Of a stretch of DNA of 64,000 nt, positions 45,061 through 57,544 are shown in pieces. The stretch spans positions 115,680,434 to 115,744,433 of the forward strand of contig CM066727.1 in the NCBI GenBank assembly GCA_033961575.1. Reading direction: 5' to 3'. The notes beneath the pieces were generated by a model, which ran no database searches, had not been told where the DNA came from, and was given only the letters and a program-made list of their open reading frames with translations. Position 1 is the stretch's first letter. Each line of letters opens with the position of its first letter. Position numbers and translations under genes: made by a program. The DNA comes from Aselliscus stoliczkanus. Its lineage: Eukaryota > Chordata > Mammalia > Chiroptera > Hipposideridae.

Positions 45061-48000
45061 TTTTGTTTTTGTCCACATTGTGTGGCCTCTCGCTTTATAG
45101 TGAAGCAGGTTTGTGTGTTGGGGGGTTGGTGGGAGTGGGAAAAGTGCTCACTCTGTCACAGGATTGGGGTGACCACCAGAAAGCCCATTTTGCTGCAGTA
45201 TGTGCAGGCGCCCTGTGGAAAGCTGGGGAGCCCAGCCTGTATGTGAATAGGGACTGGAGGAGGGAGAGAGCAGATGAGATTGGGAGGTGGCAACCTGGCC
45301 ACCGCCCCCTCCCTTTGAGCACCCCGCCATCGAGTGTCCAGAGTGAGGTGCAGGGTGGAGGGCAGGTTGGCCTGGGATAACCTCAGCTCACACTTTGCAC
45401 TGCGGAACTGCCACGTGGCCCCAGCTGCCAGAATCTTCCACTGGCCGTGTGCCAGGAAGGCATGGGCCAGGTGTGTGTGTGTGTGTGTGTGGGGGGGCTC
45501 TTGTGCTGGGAACCAAGTTCCTGTTGACTTTTTGAGCTACAAGTGCTGCTCTGGGCTCATCTGAGGAAAGGGGGCTTTTGCTGAGACTCACTTTCCAGTT
45601 GGACCCTCCAGGGTGCAGCGCCTTTTCCACTCGGGGCAGCAGTGGGGATGGTCCCTCTGCTCCTGTCGGTCTTCTTTCCTCTCCAAGATGAGTCTTCTTT
45701 TTGACAGGGGTGTGGGGCTCATTATGGGTGCATCAGCTTCGTAAGAACTGCAGCCAGTGAGTGACAGGAATTGATGGGAAGATGGGCATTGGCCCTTCCT
45801 ACCCTTCCCTGGGCCACCTGCTTCTGGCTTTCCCATGCCCCCATTCCCTCCTCACTGGGGGAATCCATGTGTCTGCCCCTGGAGCCTGAGTCTTGGTGCT
45901 GACTCCCTGCTCTCCCAGAACTGTCTCTCCTGCTCCCCATGACCCCCCTGGCTTCACATCCTGTGGTTTCTGCCAGTACACACGGCCCCCTTCTGCCTCG
46001 GACACGCCCTGCTCTGGGTACCCCACGTCCATGCCAGCCTGGATTTGGGGCCGAAAGGCCCCTGGGTTGCCAGCTCAAAGGCTTCTGCTTTCCAGCCAGA
46101 TGCCCACAAGACTGCTTCTCAGGCTCCAACATCCTGCTGTTGTGTCCTCTTCCCTCCCAATGCCCCAGCTCCAGCTGCAGCCTCCCTGCTCCTACCGGGC
46201 AGCAGGCTTACTGAGGGCGGGTGGATGGGGGGAGCTCCGTTCCCCTTGGCCTCTCCTGTCTATGTTACATCAGCTTCCAGCCAGATGCCCCTGGGGTCTG
46301 TTAAGGGAGGGCTTTTTATTAATATTTTTTCCAGGGCAAATAATTCCACCTCTTGTCACACGGGTTTCTGCATTTAGCTCTTTAGGGGCTTGACTTCCTC
46401 CATGCATTCTATCCCAGCCCCCCTGAAGCTCAAGGGAAGGGGCAGCTTTGTTTCCTTAAACTGGCCATGCTGGCCCTGGGGCTGGAGGAAGGCAGTTGAG
46501 GGGCGGGAGAGCCCAGGGCTGCGAGGCACGTGTCCGGGGCTTGGCTTCCCCTCTGCCCTGTGAGCTGGGGCTCAGCCCTTCCCCTGTGTGCCTAGCACTA
46601 CATCTAGGACTGCGGTGGCGAGGGGCTGGCACAGGCTTTTCAGGGTGATTGTCCCATGCTTCCCCACCTGTGGGCTGGCCCCTCCACCTGCGGTGGGGTT
46701 GGGCAGGTATGGCTGGAGGCTGGGAAGCTGGCACACCTGTCAGTGCCAAGGAAGACGAGATCCCTGCCTTGGGGAGGGGCGGGGGGGAATGAAGTGCAGG
46801 CCAAGCCAAGAAGGAAAATGAGCTGAGTCTCCCTGCTGGTTCTCCCTGCCTCCTGGAGTCACGAATGCTAGAGGCAGGAGCCAGCCCAGTGGTGAGTGGG
46901 CCGGTGGAGGGCAGAGCCTGGCGTCCAGCTGTGCCCTGCTCCTGTGCGCCTCACTGCTGGGCTCGCCCCCGCACTGTCTTCATCGGCTTCCCTCCATCTG
47001 CCTCCTTTCCTTGGTTTCACTTCCTTCCATACTGCTCACCGTGCCCTCGTCTGGCGAACCTAGGATTCACTAGCCCTGCAGCCCCCCAGCCCCTCCCCTG
47101 TCTCTGGGAAGGTGGGGGTCCAGAGCCATAGGCTGGGGTGGTCCTGGGAAGGAGCTTTTGGGCCTTGCCCGTCCCCCCCTTCCCTGCACACATACCTTAG
47201 GCCCCAGCCTGCTCCCCAGGGCCCACATCTGGCCAGAGTGCTCAGCTTTCCTGGCTGTAAATTGCCTCCCGCTGCCCCTTGGCATCTTCTCAGGTTTCGG
47301 CTTCATGAGCCTTTTTCTCTTGGGGGTTCAGGGAAGAATGGCGGCCCAGCGTATTCCCTTCCTTCGCCTGTCTGAGGGCATTGAGAGAAACCCTTGGCAA
47401 TGTTGTCAGTGATCCTCCCGTTCAAGTCTTGGGTGAGCTGGGTTTTTAGCAGGTGGCTGAACAGAAACCAGATTTCCCTGTTTTCTGTTCACACCTTTCC
47501 TCCCTCCCTCCCTCATCAGAGGATCCCCCACCCCATGTGTCCTGTTACCATTCTGTAGGAGGGCCTCTCTCCTCTGGGCCTGGTTTTTATAGGTGGACAA
47601 CTTGGGGAAAAATGGGATTCCCTCCACTCTGCCCTGCTTCACCCCTCCTCCTTGACACACCCTGTGACCATTTGTCACCTCAGGGGTTCATGGCACACAG
47701 GCTTCCTTAGGGCTTTCCTCAGTCCTTGTGGCCCTCTCAGATGGATCAGCCCATCTGGGGCTCACACCACTGCCCCCACAGCGCCCCCCAGAAGCATGGC
47801 AGCAGTAGATTCCGGCTGGTCCCATGGGAATTGCTTCGTACCTCTTTAGCTCTTGGTTATCCACATACCTGGGAAAGCCTTTTGTTTGTGCCATGAAAGG
47901 GTATCTCAGGGCAACCACCGGACGGTCTGAGGGACATCATCCAGGCGAAGGCTTCTCCTGGGCAGCCTGTGGGCCAGGACTGATAGGGAGGCCGTACATG

Positions 48001-48339
48001 CAGAAATGGGAAGTAAGCATTTAGACAGGGTTCTGGTCATCGACATGTCCGTGACATTTTAGGGTGCTTTGTTGTTTCCTGGGGGGAGTTTAAGGGAAGT
48101 CTTGGAATGTGGTGGTTGGAACCAAGGAAATTCAGTGATTTGTAGTCAAAGCTGAAGGACTTGTCTTATCAAAAAGGGTACAACCAGTTTGGATGTTGTT
48201 AAAACCTCCAGGAGATTCACACTTGTGGGTGAACTGGAATCAAAAGCCTGGCATTCACCTTTGCTGGCTGCGAAGTACTGCCCTCGGCACCCAGGCCCAC
48301 CACGAGTGCCTCCTGTCCCTGGGAGGTTTCCTGGGAGAA
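45061..48339. other. Longest repeat-poor block, no gene recognised
   Basis: About 3.3 kb of GC-rich, apparently unique sequence with only a short (GT)n at 45474-45492. Many overlapping frames (up to 166 codons) run on both strands with no family resemblance. Undetected short exons or regulatory elements cannot be excluded by eye. Confidence 0.5.
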
Positions 48340-48910
48340 GCTGAAGCGTTAGGTTCAGAGTGGGAAGTGGAGAATTGGGGGTTGGATGGTGACGGCTCTA
48401 GGAGAGTGCAGGACTTCCTGGGGCATTTGAGTGAGGAAGACTCGTAGTTTGTCATGGGAAGGGAAAGGGGAGTTGGAGTTTGTGCTGGGGGGTATGGGGA
48501 TGTTTGGGGGTCAGCTGTGGGAGGACAGATGACTCTTTAAGGTTCCATGACACAGGGAATATTGGGTTCCTGGGAAAGAACAAAGGGAAGAATGGGTTCA
48601 GTAATGTGGACCAATGGGAGTTGGGAGAGTTATAGTGGAAGGCTGAAGAGAAATTTGGGGTTTTAATTGGGAGATCAGAAGGAAATGTGGACGTGTATTG
48701 GGTCAAAGAAATTTAGGGCTTACTGGGGAAGGCCAAAGGAAGGCACTGGGGTTTAGTGGTAGAGGGCCATGGAAGTGTTGGGGTTCACAGCAGAGGCCAA
48801 AAGAGAGTTTGGGATTCTGTGCAGGAGGTCAGAGGGGAGTCAGGAGATGCATGATGAGGACCACAGGGCTTTGGGGTCCTCCACAGGGGAAGCTTGGGGT
48901 TTGTACTACA
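48340..48910 (+). repeat. Degenerate G-rich tandem array, period about 32 bp
   Basis: Units of the form TGGGGTTTA...GAGGCCA...GGAAGT recur, with GGGG(T/A)TT starts near 48657, 48748, 48780 and 48811 (spacing 32-34 in the best part). Units are 20-40% diverged by eye, and unit boundaries fade toward the left edge. Confidence 0.65.
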
Positions 48911-49854
48911 CGAAGTGATCTAACCTTCAGTCTCTATCAGCTCTCAAATACCCTGTGTCATGACAGTGTTTGAAAAAAAATCTTTTAACCCGCCCACAAA
49001 AAACTTGCTCCTTGATACCCAAACCTCTCCCCCAGACCCCCAGCCCTCTCAACACAAGGGCGCTATGCTATGCCCATGTTGGGAGAGCACACAGGACGCC
49101 TTAACGTAGATCCTGAAGCCTGACTCTTCCCAGCCTGACTCCAAATGGCTTTCCAGCCCGCTGCCCCACCCCCCATCACGGCGGTGATGCGTGTCCTGTC
49201 TGCGGCTGGAGCCTGCTGCGATGGCTCTGGGTCTGCCAGCTCTCCCCTTCCCGCTGCCCATCTCTGCTCCTCAGAGCCCCACAGCCCCGGACTGGCCTCT
49301 CTGTCCTCTGGTGCCTGGAGCACTTCCCCTGGTGCACTCATTGGCTCTGGGCTTGCGTTATGGCTTGCTGACAGCTCTCGTGTTCTGACCTGACTTTTCA
49401 GTGTGCATCTGTCTGTCCAGCCAGAAGGTGAGCACCCTGAAGCAGGCACTGGTGGTCCTGCGTTGTGTCTGGCTGCCTGGGAAACACAGGCCCTTGGTTT
49501 AAAGGCTTTTCTCTGAGGTGGGGTTCCCATCCTTAGCTCTCCCCCTGATCTGTCCCAGCCTGGCCCAGCCCTGCTCTGTGGCCCTTTCGGGGCAGCTCTT
49601 GCCTTCCCCCCTTGCAGGCACAGCTCTACATCAGAACAAGTCACACCCTCTGGGTGGGCATCTTTCTACGCCTCACACACAAGGACCCTACCCCACCCCA
49701 CATTGCTCAGCAGTGGACTGGTGACAATCGGCCCGTTGGGAAAACTCATGGCTTCTTTCCTGGAACCAGTAGGTGTCCCGCTATTGGCCTGCTTTCTTTC
49801 TCTGGCCCTTGTTGTGGCCCTTCCCATGTGGCTCTCAGTGAATAGGAAGGTTTG
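48911..49854. other. Unique sequence, no feature recognised
   Basis: A 193-codon minus-strand frame (49644-49063) has no recognised domain and overlaps plus-strand frames. Confidence 0.5.
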
Positions 49855-49965
49855 GTGCCAGGTATTATGCTAAGTTCTTCCCACGATCGGTGCTCACAGG
49901 ACTCCTGTGTTACAGGGACTTTATTCATGGGTGAGGAACTTGTGTAACGTCACACGCATTTCAGA
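49855..49965 (-). repeat. MIR-type relic (antisense)
   Basis: GGTGCCAGGTATTATGCTAAG, then ACTTTATTCATGGGTGAGGAAC and GTAACGTCACAC, resembles an antisense MIR. Confidence 0.6.
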
Positions 49966-50579
49966 GACTGAGAGCTGGTAACTGCTCTGCCCTGCTGCTT
50001 CTGGGTGGGCGCTGCTTGGCCCAGATGCCCTTCTGGGCAGCCTGCTGCTGCCACTCCCCTTCTTGGCTTTTATTTGGGAGCACCCCTCGTACATCACCCT
50101 CCCCTTTTGGCAGTTGAGTTTCCCCTTCCCCTCTGACTGGGGGTCCCAGCCCTCCCTTTGTGAGAAACGGAGTGGGGTTCAGGTAGGTCTGCTCAGTGTG
50201 CTGGCCCCCTCCCTGCTTCTTCCTTTCTCTCCTTCTCTGAGGAGGGCTGTGAGTTCCCAGGCTGGTTCTTCCTATAGGAAGAGGGCTGTGGGATGAAAGG
50301 TGATATGTAAATGTAAGGCGAGGATTGTTTATTTGACAGGGACAGCTGCCTGTGGTAAAGAATGTAATCTAGTAATCCTTTTGTGAAAATCAGATGGAGG
50401 CTCAGAGGCTCAGGGCGCTGCCTGAACAGCAAAGGCCATAAAGGCCATGCCCCTCCCTCCCTGCCCCTCACCCCACCGTGCTCTCTCACTTCCTGGCATG
50501 CCCTGGAGCACACATGTGTGTGGCATACATGTGCACACACACCCTCTTTCTTTTGCCTTTTTGACTCGTTGTTCACATC
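49966..50579. other. Unique sequence, no feature recognised
   Basis: A short CA/TG-rich patch lies near 50510-50545. Nothing else is recognised. Confidence 0.5.
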
Positions 50580-51825
50580 TTACATAACCATAGTACGACT
50601 GTCAAAACCAAGAAATTAACTTTAGTGGAATGTTATTAACCAAACTATAGACTCGATTTGGATTTCCCTACTAGTGTCCCTTTTCTGCACCAATATCCCA
50701 CTTCCTACATTGCATTTAGTTATCATGTCTCTTTAGACTCCTCCCACCTGTGACAATGTCTTAGTTTTCCCCTTGTCCTTCATGATCTTACAGTATTAAA
50801 GAGTACTAATCGGTCCTTTTGTAGAGTGTCCCTCACATGTCGTCTCTTGATGAGACTGAGGTGATACAATTTTGGCAAGAATCCCACACAGGTGATGCTG
50901 TGTCCTTCTCAGTGCACCGTATCAAGGGCACATGGTGTCCATTTGTCTCATTACCAGTGATGTTAACTCACCTTGGTCACTTGGAGAAGGTGATGCTGGC
51001 CAGGTATCTTCTCCATGCACAGATTATGCTTCTCTTGGTAATTAATTAATGTCTTGTGGGAAGATCCTTTGAGACTATACACATATCCTGTTTTCCCTCA
51101 AACTTTTATCAATTTTAGCATCTTATCAGTGGTTCTTGGCCTTCGACAGCTGTTATTGTGGTGTTTGCCTAATGGGGATTGTCTGTTTTCCTCATTTCCT
51201 CTACCTTTATTAATTGGAATTCTTCTGCAAGGAATAGTTGGCCCTTGTCCTGCATTTATTTAGTTATTTTTATCATTGTAGATTCATGAATATTCATATA
51301 TTTTATAAAATACATGATATGCAATAAATGTATGGATATATATAATAAATACCATGGACAGATAGTTCTTCTAATGCTATGGGTTATACTTATAATTCAA
51401 TACCATAGTTGTTTCATTATTTAAATTGCTCCACCTTTGACCACTGGAAGCCCTTTGAGGTTGGCTCTTGGGCCCCTTTGACATAGCCCCATCTTTTTTT
51501 GAGCACTTCCTTCCTGGTACCACAAGATACTCCAGTCTGATGTTATGCATATTTTTTCTGCCACAGCCCTGGAATCGAGCACTTCTCTGAGGAACTCTGG
51601 GTCCATGGCTGGAGGATGGCATTTAGAAACCAAGAACTAGGCACTGGGTGTGTTCCTGGGTACCGTCATTGCTTCCAGGTCCTTTCAGAGGATGTAGCGA
51701 GGAAATCTATGCGTGCCAGCTCATGTATACACATATACCTAAGTTTATTTCTGTTTCTATTTACCTGTGTTTATATTTTAAAAATCATGAGTTTGTACTG
51801 GTTTTCATTTGCTTTCAATTTGGCA
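50580..51825 (-). mobile_element. LINE-1 3' UTR region (antisense), about 1.2 kb
   Basis: Antisense L1M-type landmarks in order: ACCATAGTACGACTGTCAAAACC, TGTAGAGTGTCCCTCACATG, ATTTGTCTCATTACCAGTGATG, TTAAATTGCTCCACCTTTGACC, GAAGCCCTTTGAGGTTGGCTC, CTTTGACATAGCCCCATC and CATTTAGAAACCAAGAACTAGG. No coding part is retained. Confidence 0.85.
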
Positions 51826-51829
51826 GTTT

Positions 51830-51975
51830 GGGGGCTGGAAGGAACCTGGGAAATCAAATCCAAATTCTTCCCTCACAGAGGAGAGAATCATTGAGAGACA
51901 GAAGCGTCCTGGCTGAGGTGATCTGGCCAATCAGAGGTGGATTTGGGGTTGTAACTCAAGACTCTGGATGCCCGG
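51830..51975 (-). repeat. MIR/MIR3-type relic
   Basis: CTGGAAGGAACCTGGGAAATC, then ACAGAGGAGAGAATCATTGAGAGACAG and TGATCTGGCCAATCAGAGG, is an old SINE pattern. Confidence 0.55.
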
Positions 51976-52019
51976 GGTAAGATCTCCCCACTATGACAGG
52001 CACCTCTGATTCCAAGGGC

Positions 52020-52450
52020 ACATTCTGGCAGTAGGTGGATATACTGGGTGAAGCGCTTTCCCCGCACTTTCCCCGTGCCCCCAAATTCATGTCTACCCAG
52101 AACCTGGGAATGTGACTTATTTGGAAGTAGGGCCTTTGCGGATGTAATCAAATAAAGATAAGATCATACTGGATTAGGGTGCGCCCTACTCTGATGACTG
52201 ATACCCTTAGAAGAGGGAATTTAGGACCCAGACACCCAGAGGGAGAGCACTGTGGTGATAGGGGCAGAGGCTGCTGTGATACGGCCACAAACCACAGAAC
52301 ACCAGGGTTGCCAACACCCACCAGCTGCGAGGAAGGAGCCAGGAAGGGCTCTCCCCGTCCCTGAAGGGGTCGTGGCCCTGCTAAGGCCTCCATTTCAGAC
52401 TTTTAGCCTCCAGAATGTGAGGCGATGAACCTCTGTTGTTCTGAGGCCCC
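52020..52450 (+). repeat. Ancient L1-3'/LTR-class repeat
   Basis: CAGAACCTGGGAATGTGACTTATTTGGAAG, AGGGCCTTTGCGGATGTAATCAAATAAAG, GACCCAGACACCCAGAGGGAGAG and TAGCCTCCAGAATGTGAGGCG occur in this order in a common mammalian repeat. The exact class is not resolved. Confidence 0.6.
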
Positions 52451-53844
52451 GTTTGTGGTACCTTTTCCTGACAGCCCCAGGACGCGTATGCAGTTCAGTT
52501 TCTAGTGGGTGTTGCTTGCCGCCCTCTGTGTGGACGTGGACCGCTCCTCCCACGCGCCTCTCGGTTGGTCCTCCTCTCACTCTCGGGTGGCCCTGAGCTG
52601 GGGCCATACCCACGGAGGTAAGAATGGAGGTTTCATTAGCGTGGTCGCCGTACTCAGGGTCCCCTTCAGTGAAGTTTGTGTGTCAGCCAAATTAAGACGC
52701 CAAAGTCTGGGATTTGAACAATGTCCAGTGATGATGATACTTGGTCTCTTTTTCCTGTTCCCCCCAACCTTTAGTTACAAGGATAATCTGATGGTTAAAT
52801 TGTGTTTATAGCACTTAATTCTACTTCAAGTCTGTTTGTTCTTCCGTTGCTTGCTCGTGTAGCTCAAGGTCACCTCCTGGAAAATACCCGTTCTTGTTTT
52901 CATGCACCAAGTTCATCCTGGGCGCTCCTGTGCTTCCCCACGTGGGCACATGCAGGTCCAGCAGCCCTGGCTGTCCTTGGAGGATGGCGTGTGTGTCCAC
53001 TGTGAGGTCCTCTGTGGGGACCTTGCTTGCCCTGCCTAACACCCACAATCTCGCATTCACCTCTACTCCTGAGATCACACGCGCCTTTCTGCGCTGGCTC
53101 CAGGCCTCATCTATGCCTTTGCCCTGTGTTCTTTAGTTGGCAGTGCTCTCATTGGGGAGATTATCTGTGTATGTATACTTGTTTTGCCTTGCTGCCTTGA
53201 CTGAGAGTTCTCCCAGGGCGGGAGCCCTACTCTACCTAGAAGGTGCCCAGCTGGGGTTTGTTAGGGGTTTTCTCCTTCTTTATATGTGGGGAAAGAGGCA
53301 CCTCCATCTCAATGCCTCTTGCTGAGTTTTAGGTAAAGATTCCCAACTACTTATGGGGAAACTGAGTCCCAGAAAAAGACAAGCGTGCCCATCACCCCAA
53401 TCCCAACTGCACATGCAGAGCGAGGTCAGGTGTGCTTAGCTTCCCATCGCTCCCCTCTGCCAAGATTATCCTGCTTGCTCTTTCCTCATTTTTCGGTCCA
53501 GATGGCTGGGGGAGGCATGACTGGCATCAGCCAAGGTGATGTATGACCACATGGGGCTCAGAGTAGAGAGGGCTCGGACTGTTAGGGGTGTCAGGCTGGG
53601 AAATCGGAAATTAAAGGTCCGGCACCATGGCCAGGAAAACCTCTCCCAGTGCTGTGTTCTGAAATCCCCCGCGGTGGGTTTCATCCACACGGGCGCAGGG
53701 GCAGGAAGGGCTCTTGGCAGGCTGGAGGGACAGATGGGCCGCAGGCACTGGGCCTGGCCCTCTGAGCGAGCTACAGGGCACTCGGGGCTGGCGGAGCTTC
53801 CACTGTCAAGCTCCTGCTGGCATTGTGTGAGGAATTTCTCCACT
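52451..53844. other. Unique sequence, no feature recognised
   Basis: A 162-codon minus-strand frame (53954-53466) partly overlaps the MIR to the right and is not protein-like. Confidence 0.5.
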
Positions 53845-53960
53845 TTGAATCCGTGCTCCAGGCAAGCCAGTTCCCTCTCAGGTCTCAGTGTCCTCATCTG
53901 TGAAATGAGCTGATTGGACCAGACGACCTTCGAGGTCTCTCTTGGCCCTGACATAGCCTT
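53845..53960 (+). repeat. MIR SINE relic
   Basis: CAGTTCCCTCTCAGGTCTCAGTGTCCTCATCTGTGAAATGAGC and GACGACCTTCGAGGTCTCTC are the sense MIR core and tail. Confidence 0.8.
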
Positions 53961-54214
53961 AAGGGAATGACCTGTGGTCCCCGGGAGGTGGTGATGAGGT
54001 TGTGGCTGATGGCAGAGGGGAAGACAGGCCCAGGATGCCGGCCCGTTGGAGGAGGACAGCGTCCCCAGATGTCTCAGAGCCCTTGGGGAGTCGAGGTGGC
54101 ACTCAGGTCAGGAAGATGTCTTGCAGATAATGGTCCCTGAAAAGGCAGAAAAGAGGACCTTACTTTCTCCGTAGTCCCTTGACAGTCTGCCATTCCATCC
54201 ACACATCCTCTTTC

Positions 54215-54365
54215 CTACAGGTATTTATTCAGAACCTGCTGTGTGCCAGGCACTTTGCTAGTGCTGGGAACACAGCTGTGAATAAGGTGAGGTCATTGCT
54301 TTCAAGGAACCTACGGTCTCATTGAGGACTCACTGCACCAGGCAGACAATGGCACGAACAGTTAA
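54215..54365 (-). repeat. L2 relic (antisense)
   Basis: AGGTATTTATTCAGAACCTGCTGTGTGCCAGGCACTTTGC, then GGGAACACAGCTGTGAATAAGG, is the L2 3' complement. Confidence 0.85.
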
Positions 54366-54684
54366 TCACACGTGGGAAAACTTCAAAGGTCTCCGTGTGC
54401 TTCTCCCTTGATTTTACTCCCTGTTCCCTCCCCTGTCTTCCTCCTCCCCTTCCTTGTCCTGCTCCACTGCTTTGCCCAGGGCCTTGCTTCTCCGCCTCTC
54501 CAATACCAAGGCCTTCCCACGATTCTGGGCTTTCTCAGGCCAGAAGTTCACAAAGCCCTGGGTCTTGACCTTTGTGCCTCTGTGTCTGGAAAATCCCTGG
54601 GGGATGAGAGTGGCAGTGCCTGTTCTTCCCTCACCTGCTGTTGGTGGGCCCCATGGCCTCTGAGGGGCTGCTAGAGTGTACGCT

Positions 54685-54890
54685 TTGGGGTCGGACATTT
54701 CTGGGTTTGTGTTCAGACTGGGATCCTTACCAGCTAGTGCCAGTCACTTACGTTCTCTGAGCCTTAGTTTCCTCATCTGGAAACTTAAACTACACTTACC
54801 TTATGGCATTTTGTGGGAGACCAAGTGGGAAACCGTAAGTACCTTGGTGGTGCCTTGAATATAGTTGATGCTCGATTAAAACTAGCTTTC
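54685..54890 (+). repeat. MIR SINE relic, nearly complete
   Basis: GGTTTGTGTTCAGACTGGGATCC, GCCAGTCACTTACGTTCTCTGAGCC, TTAGTTTCCTCATCTGG and ATATAGTTGATGCTCGATTAAAAC follow MIR. Confidence 0.85.
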
Positions 54891-55345
54891 TCACCTTCTG
54901 TCCCTCTGGGTTACACAGATATGTCTGAGCCTGGGTGGAGGTAGAAGTCCTGGCAGATGCTGGGCAGCGGAAGGGTGGCTGTGCTTCCTGCTCTGGGACA
55001 AGGTGCAGATCTTGGGCTACGAGAGGCCAGGAGTCCGCCAGGGGCTGGAGAGAATGACAAGCGTCCCATGAATCCCAAAAACGAAGCATGGTGTGACAGC
55101 TGCCTGCTGCATCATGCTGGGTGTTGGGGCCAGGGAGACCGTCCCTGAGGGGAGCAGCCTGCTGGAGCCACCGTCCTGGTGGTGTCTCCCCTGAAGCAAT
55201 GGGAAATGGCCCCTCCTCCCCTAGGGCCCCTGCCCCCTCCATCCCTGTCCCCTTCTAGATTCAATCTGAGCCTCCTGGGGCCTGTTGTGCCCCTGAAGAG
55301 CCTGTCTTCCTGACCAGGGCTGTGCTGATGTGAGAGTTCTATTTT
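54891..55345. other. Unique sequence, no feature recognised
   Basis: A 148-codon minus-strand frame spans it and the MIR. Not protein-like. Confidence 0.5.
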
Positions 55346-55509
55346 GCACTGTCCAGTACAGTAGTCACTAATTACATCTGGCTATTGAGCATTTAAAATG
55401 TGGCTAGTGCACCTGAGGAACTGAATTTTTATTTTTATTCCGTTTTAACTAATTAAAATGTAAATTTAAGTGGCCACATGTTGCTAGTGGCTGCCATATT
55501 GGACAGTGC
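55346..55509. mobile_element. hAT-type MITE relic
   Basis: Terminal inverted repeats GCACTGTCCAGTA and TATTGGACAGTGC bound 164 bp with inner inverted segments GGCTAGTGCACC / GTTGCTAGTGGC. The pattern is an old Charlie-type non-autonomous element. A clear 8-bp duplication is not visible. Confidence 0.8.
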
Positions 55510-55894
55510 CGTTCTCCACCAACAGTGTTTGGCCGCGGTGTTTGGCAACAGTGTTGCCGCACACTGCTGGATCACCTTTGGTGTGAGATGTGGTATGAGA
55601 GTAATTTGCTGTTGGTAAGAAATCGCTGAACTGTATGTATGGTTTGCATATATGTCAGGGGTATCGCTTGGCAGATACAGGGCTGGCTCTTGCAAGTCTG
55701 GTCTGGGCACGTTTGGAGATTGAGTGTAGGGTCTGGATCGGGGAATAACGGGAGACGTCTCAAGGGCCTTGTTTATCTGGGAGACACTACAGAGCCAGGG
55801 AAGGTATTTTGAGCAGCTGTTCTCTTTAGAGGAAAGGGATGAAGGGCATACATCCCAGGGTTACTGGACAGAAGGCTGAGTCGGCTTTGTAGGA
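55510..55894. other. Unique sequence, no feature recognised
   Basis: Contains an imperfect local repeat of GTGTTTGGC(C/A)RCRGTGTT near 55525-55558. No gene. Confidence 0.5.
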
Positions 55895-56120
55895 GCTTGA
55901 GGAGACATGAGAGACTATCTAGCCTAGCCCGCTCATTTTACAGATGAAGAAACATGAGCATCTTTCATGGACCAGGACCTGGTCCCTCCACTGCTAAGCA
56001 CTACCCTATAAAGCAAATATGACCATCCTCATTCTTTAGTTAAGGTAACTGGAAATCAAAGTCATGAAGCTTTTTAGTGGAACCAAGATTGATCCCAAGT
56101 CTGTCAAGAGTCACAAGCTT
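55895..56120 (-). repeat. MIR-type relic (antisense)
   Basis: AGACTATCTAGCCTAGCCCGCTCATTTTACAGATGAAGAAAC, then TGCTAAGCACTACCC and GATTGATCCCAAGTCTG, resembles MIR/MIR3. Confidence 0.6.
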
Positions 56121-57203
56121 AATTGGTGACAGAACTCCTGTCCGCTGTCAGGCCAGTACTCTTGGCTGCACGTCATGGCGTTGCCTTCCACCATGTTGGG
56201 CTGGGGTAGGACTCTGAGCTTCTTGTTCTGGCGTCCGTGGCCTGGGGGAGGCCAGTGGTGGTGGAGCCTTAGGCTCCCATGGGTGGAGGGATGTGGAATG
56301 TTTGCAACGGAGCCTGGCTGTGGCACTGTGGGCTGCCTGCTCTAGGCCCTAGAAGCACAGGGCCTGCAGCCACACCGCTGAGTGACCCTGCTATTTGTGG
56401 AATCCAGAGACACCTGCCCGCCTAATGACCAGGAGGGGTAGAGATCAAGGTCAGAAGAGAGCTGCAGGCTCACATTCCAGTACTGAAAGAGAAGTACGCA
56501 GAGACCTGTCTCTCTCCTTCCTCTCCAGCTCTGGCTGGGACTCTGCCCAGTCAGGGGAAGGGCCCTCCCTCTGTCCAGCTGTTGTCCACACCCCTCCCTT
56601 CACTGCTGCAGCTGTTCAGCTCCATCAATCTCATCCAAGGCTGGGTGGAAAGAGGGGGATGAGGGAAGAGGGAGCCTCTTGGGCGTGTCCGGCCAAGGTG
56701 ACTTTGGCTTCTGCCTCTAGGAGGTGTCTCCTGTTGCTGAGGGAGGGGACTCAGGATGGTGTCTGCCCAGTTCCTGGGTAAATGGTTGGATGTGGGTGGC
56801 TCAGCTTTCAGTCTCTCAGTGTTAGTCCCTCCAGGAGAGCCACTCTTTTATTGAAAAGAATAGGAGTGGTTAACTTCTTCCTTCATCTCCTCTTGGGACC
56901 CGAACTCTCCCTCCTTCCTTTGCTTGGCACTTGTTGACTTGGCTGTAATTTTCATGAATGAATAAATGAATGGCTCTTCCCTATCTCCTGGACAGGGAGA
57001 TGGGCACAGGCCTGGGAGGAAGAGGAGGGAACCTGTTCCTTGTGGCCTGAGGATTCGAAATTGTTGAGACTCTCTTTGGAGTTCAGACTCAGAGTATTTG
57101 AGCTGTCAAAGAACAAGTGTGTTTTGTCCTCCAGGTCTGGGCAGGAAGCATAGAGATGTCAGTCCTGGTACCAGCATTGCCCGCAGCCAAACGTGTGCCT
57201 GGC
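56121..57203. other. Unique sequence, no feature recognised
   Basis: Includes a probable L2/MIR 3' scrap ending ATGAATGAATAAATGAATGG near 56955-56975. No exon is supported. Confidence 0.5.
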
Positions 57204-57250
<47 letters not shown>

Positions 57251-57257
57251 CCCCCCC
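57204..57257. repeat. (TCTG)n(TC)nC8 compound microsatellite
   Basis: Six TCTG units, about eleven TC units, then a short C run. Confidence 0.97.
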
Positions 57258-57544
57258 ACCCCGAGTCTCTAATCTAGCCGAGGCTCTAATACCCTGCATT
57301 TTTCTGGAGAGGTAAAAAGAGGAATTGGTAGTCTTTCTTGGGCAAACCTCAGTTTGCCAACCTACAGAATGGGGAGAAGGATTGTCACCTTGTTTCTGTC
57401 TAATAGGTAGCAGCATCATAGTATAAAAATTGATTTGAGCTCTTTGGAAAAGAGGCTGTTGGAGAGAGTCACTTGTTTTGTTTTTATTTCTGAGCTTCAT
57501 CCGGTCCCAGCGCAGGACTGAACGGGTGTTAGCCAAGTAATATA

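Noticed and set aside
49063..49644. 193-codon minus-strand frame
   Set aside because: No family resemblance, overlapped by plus-strand frames, and no exon structure.
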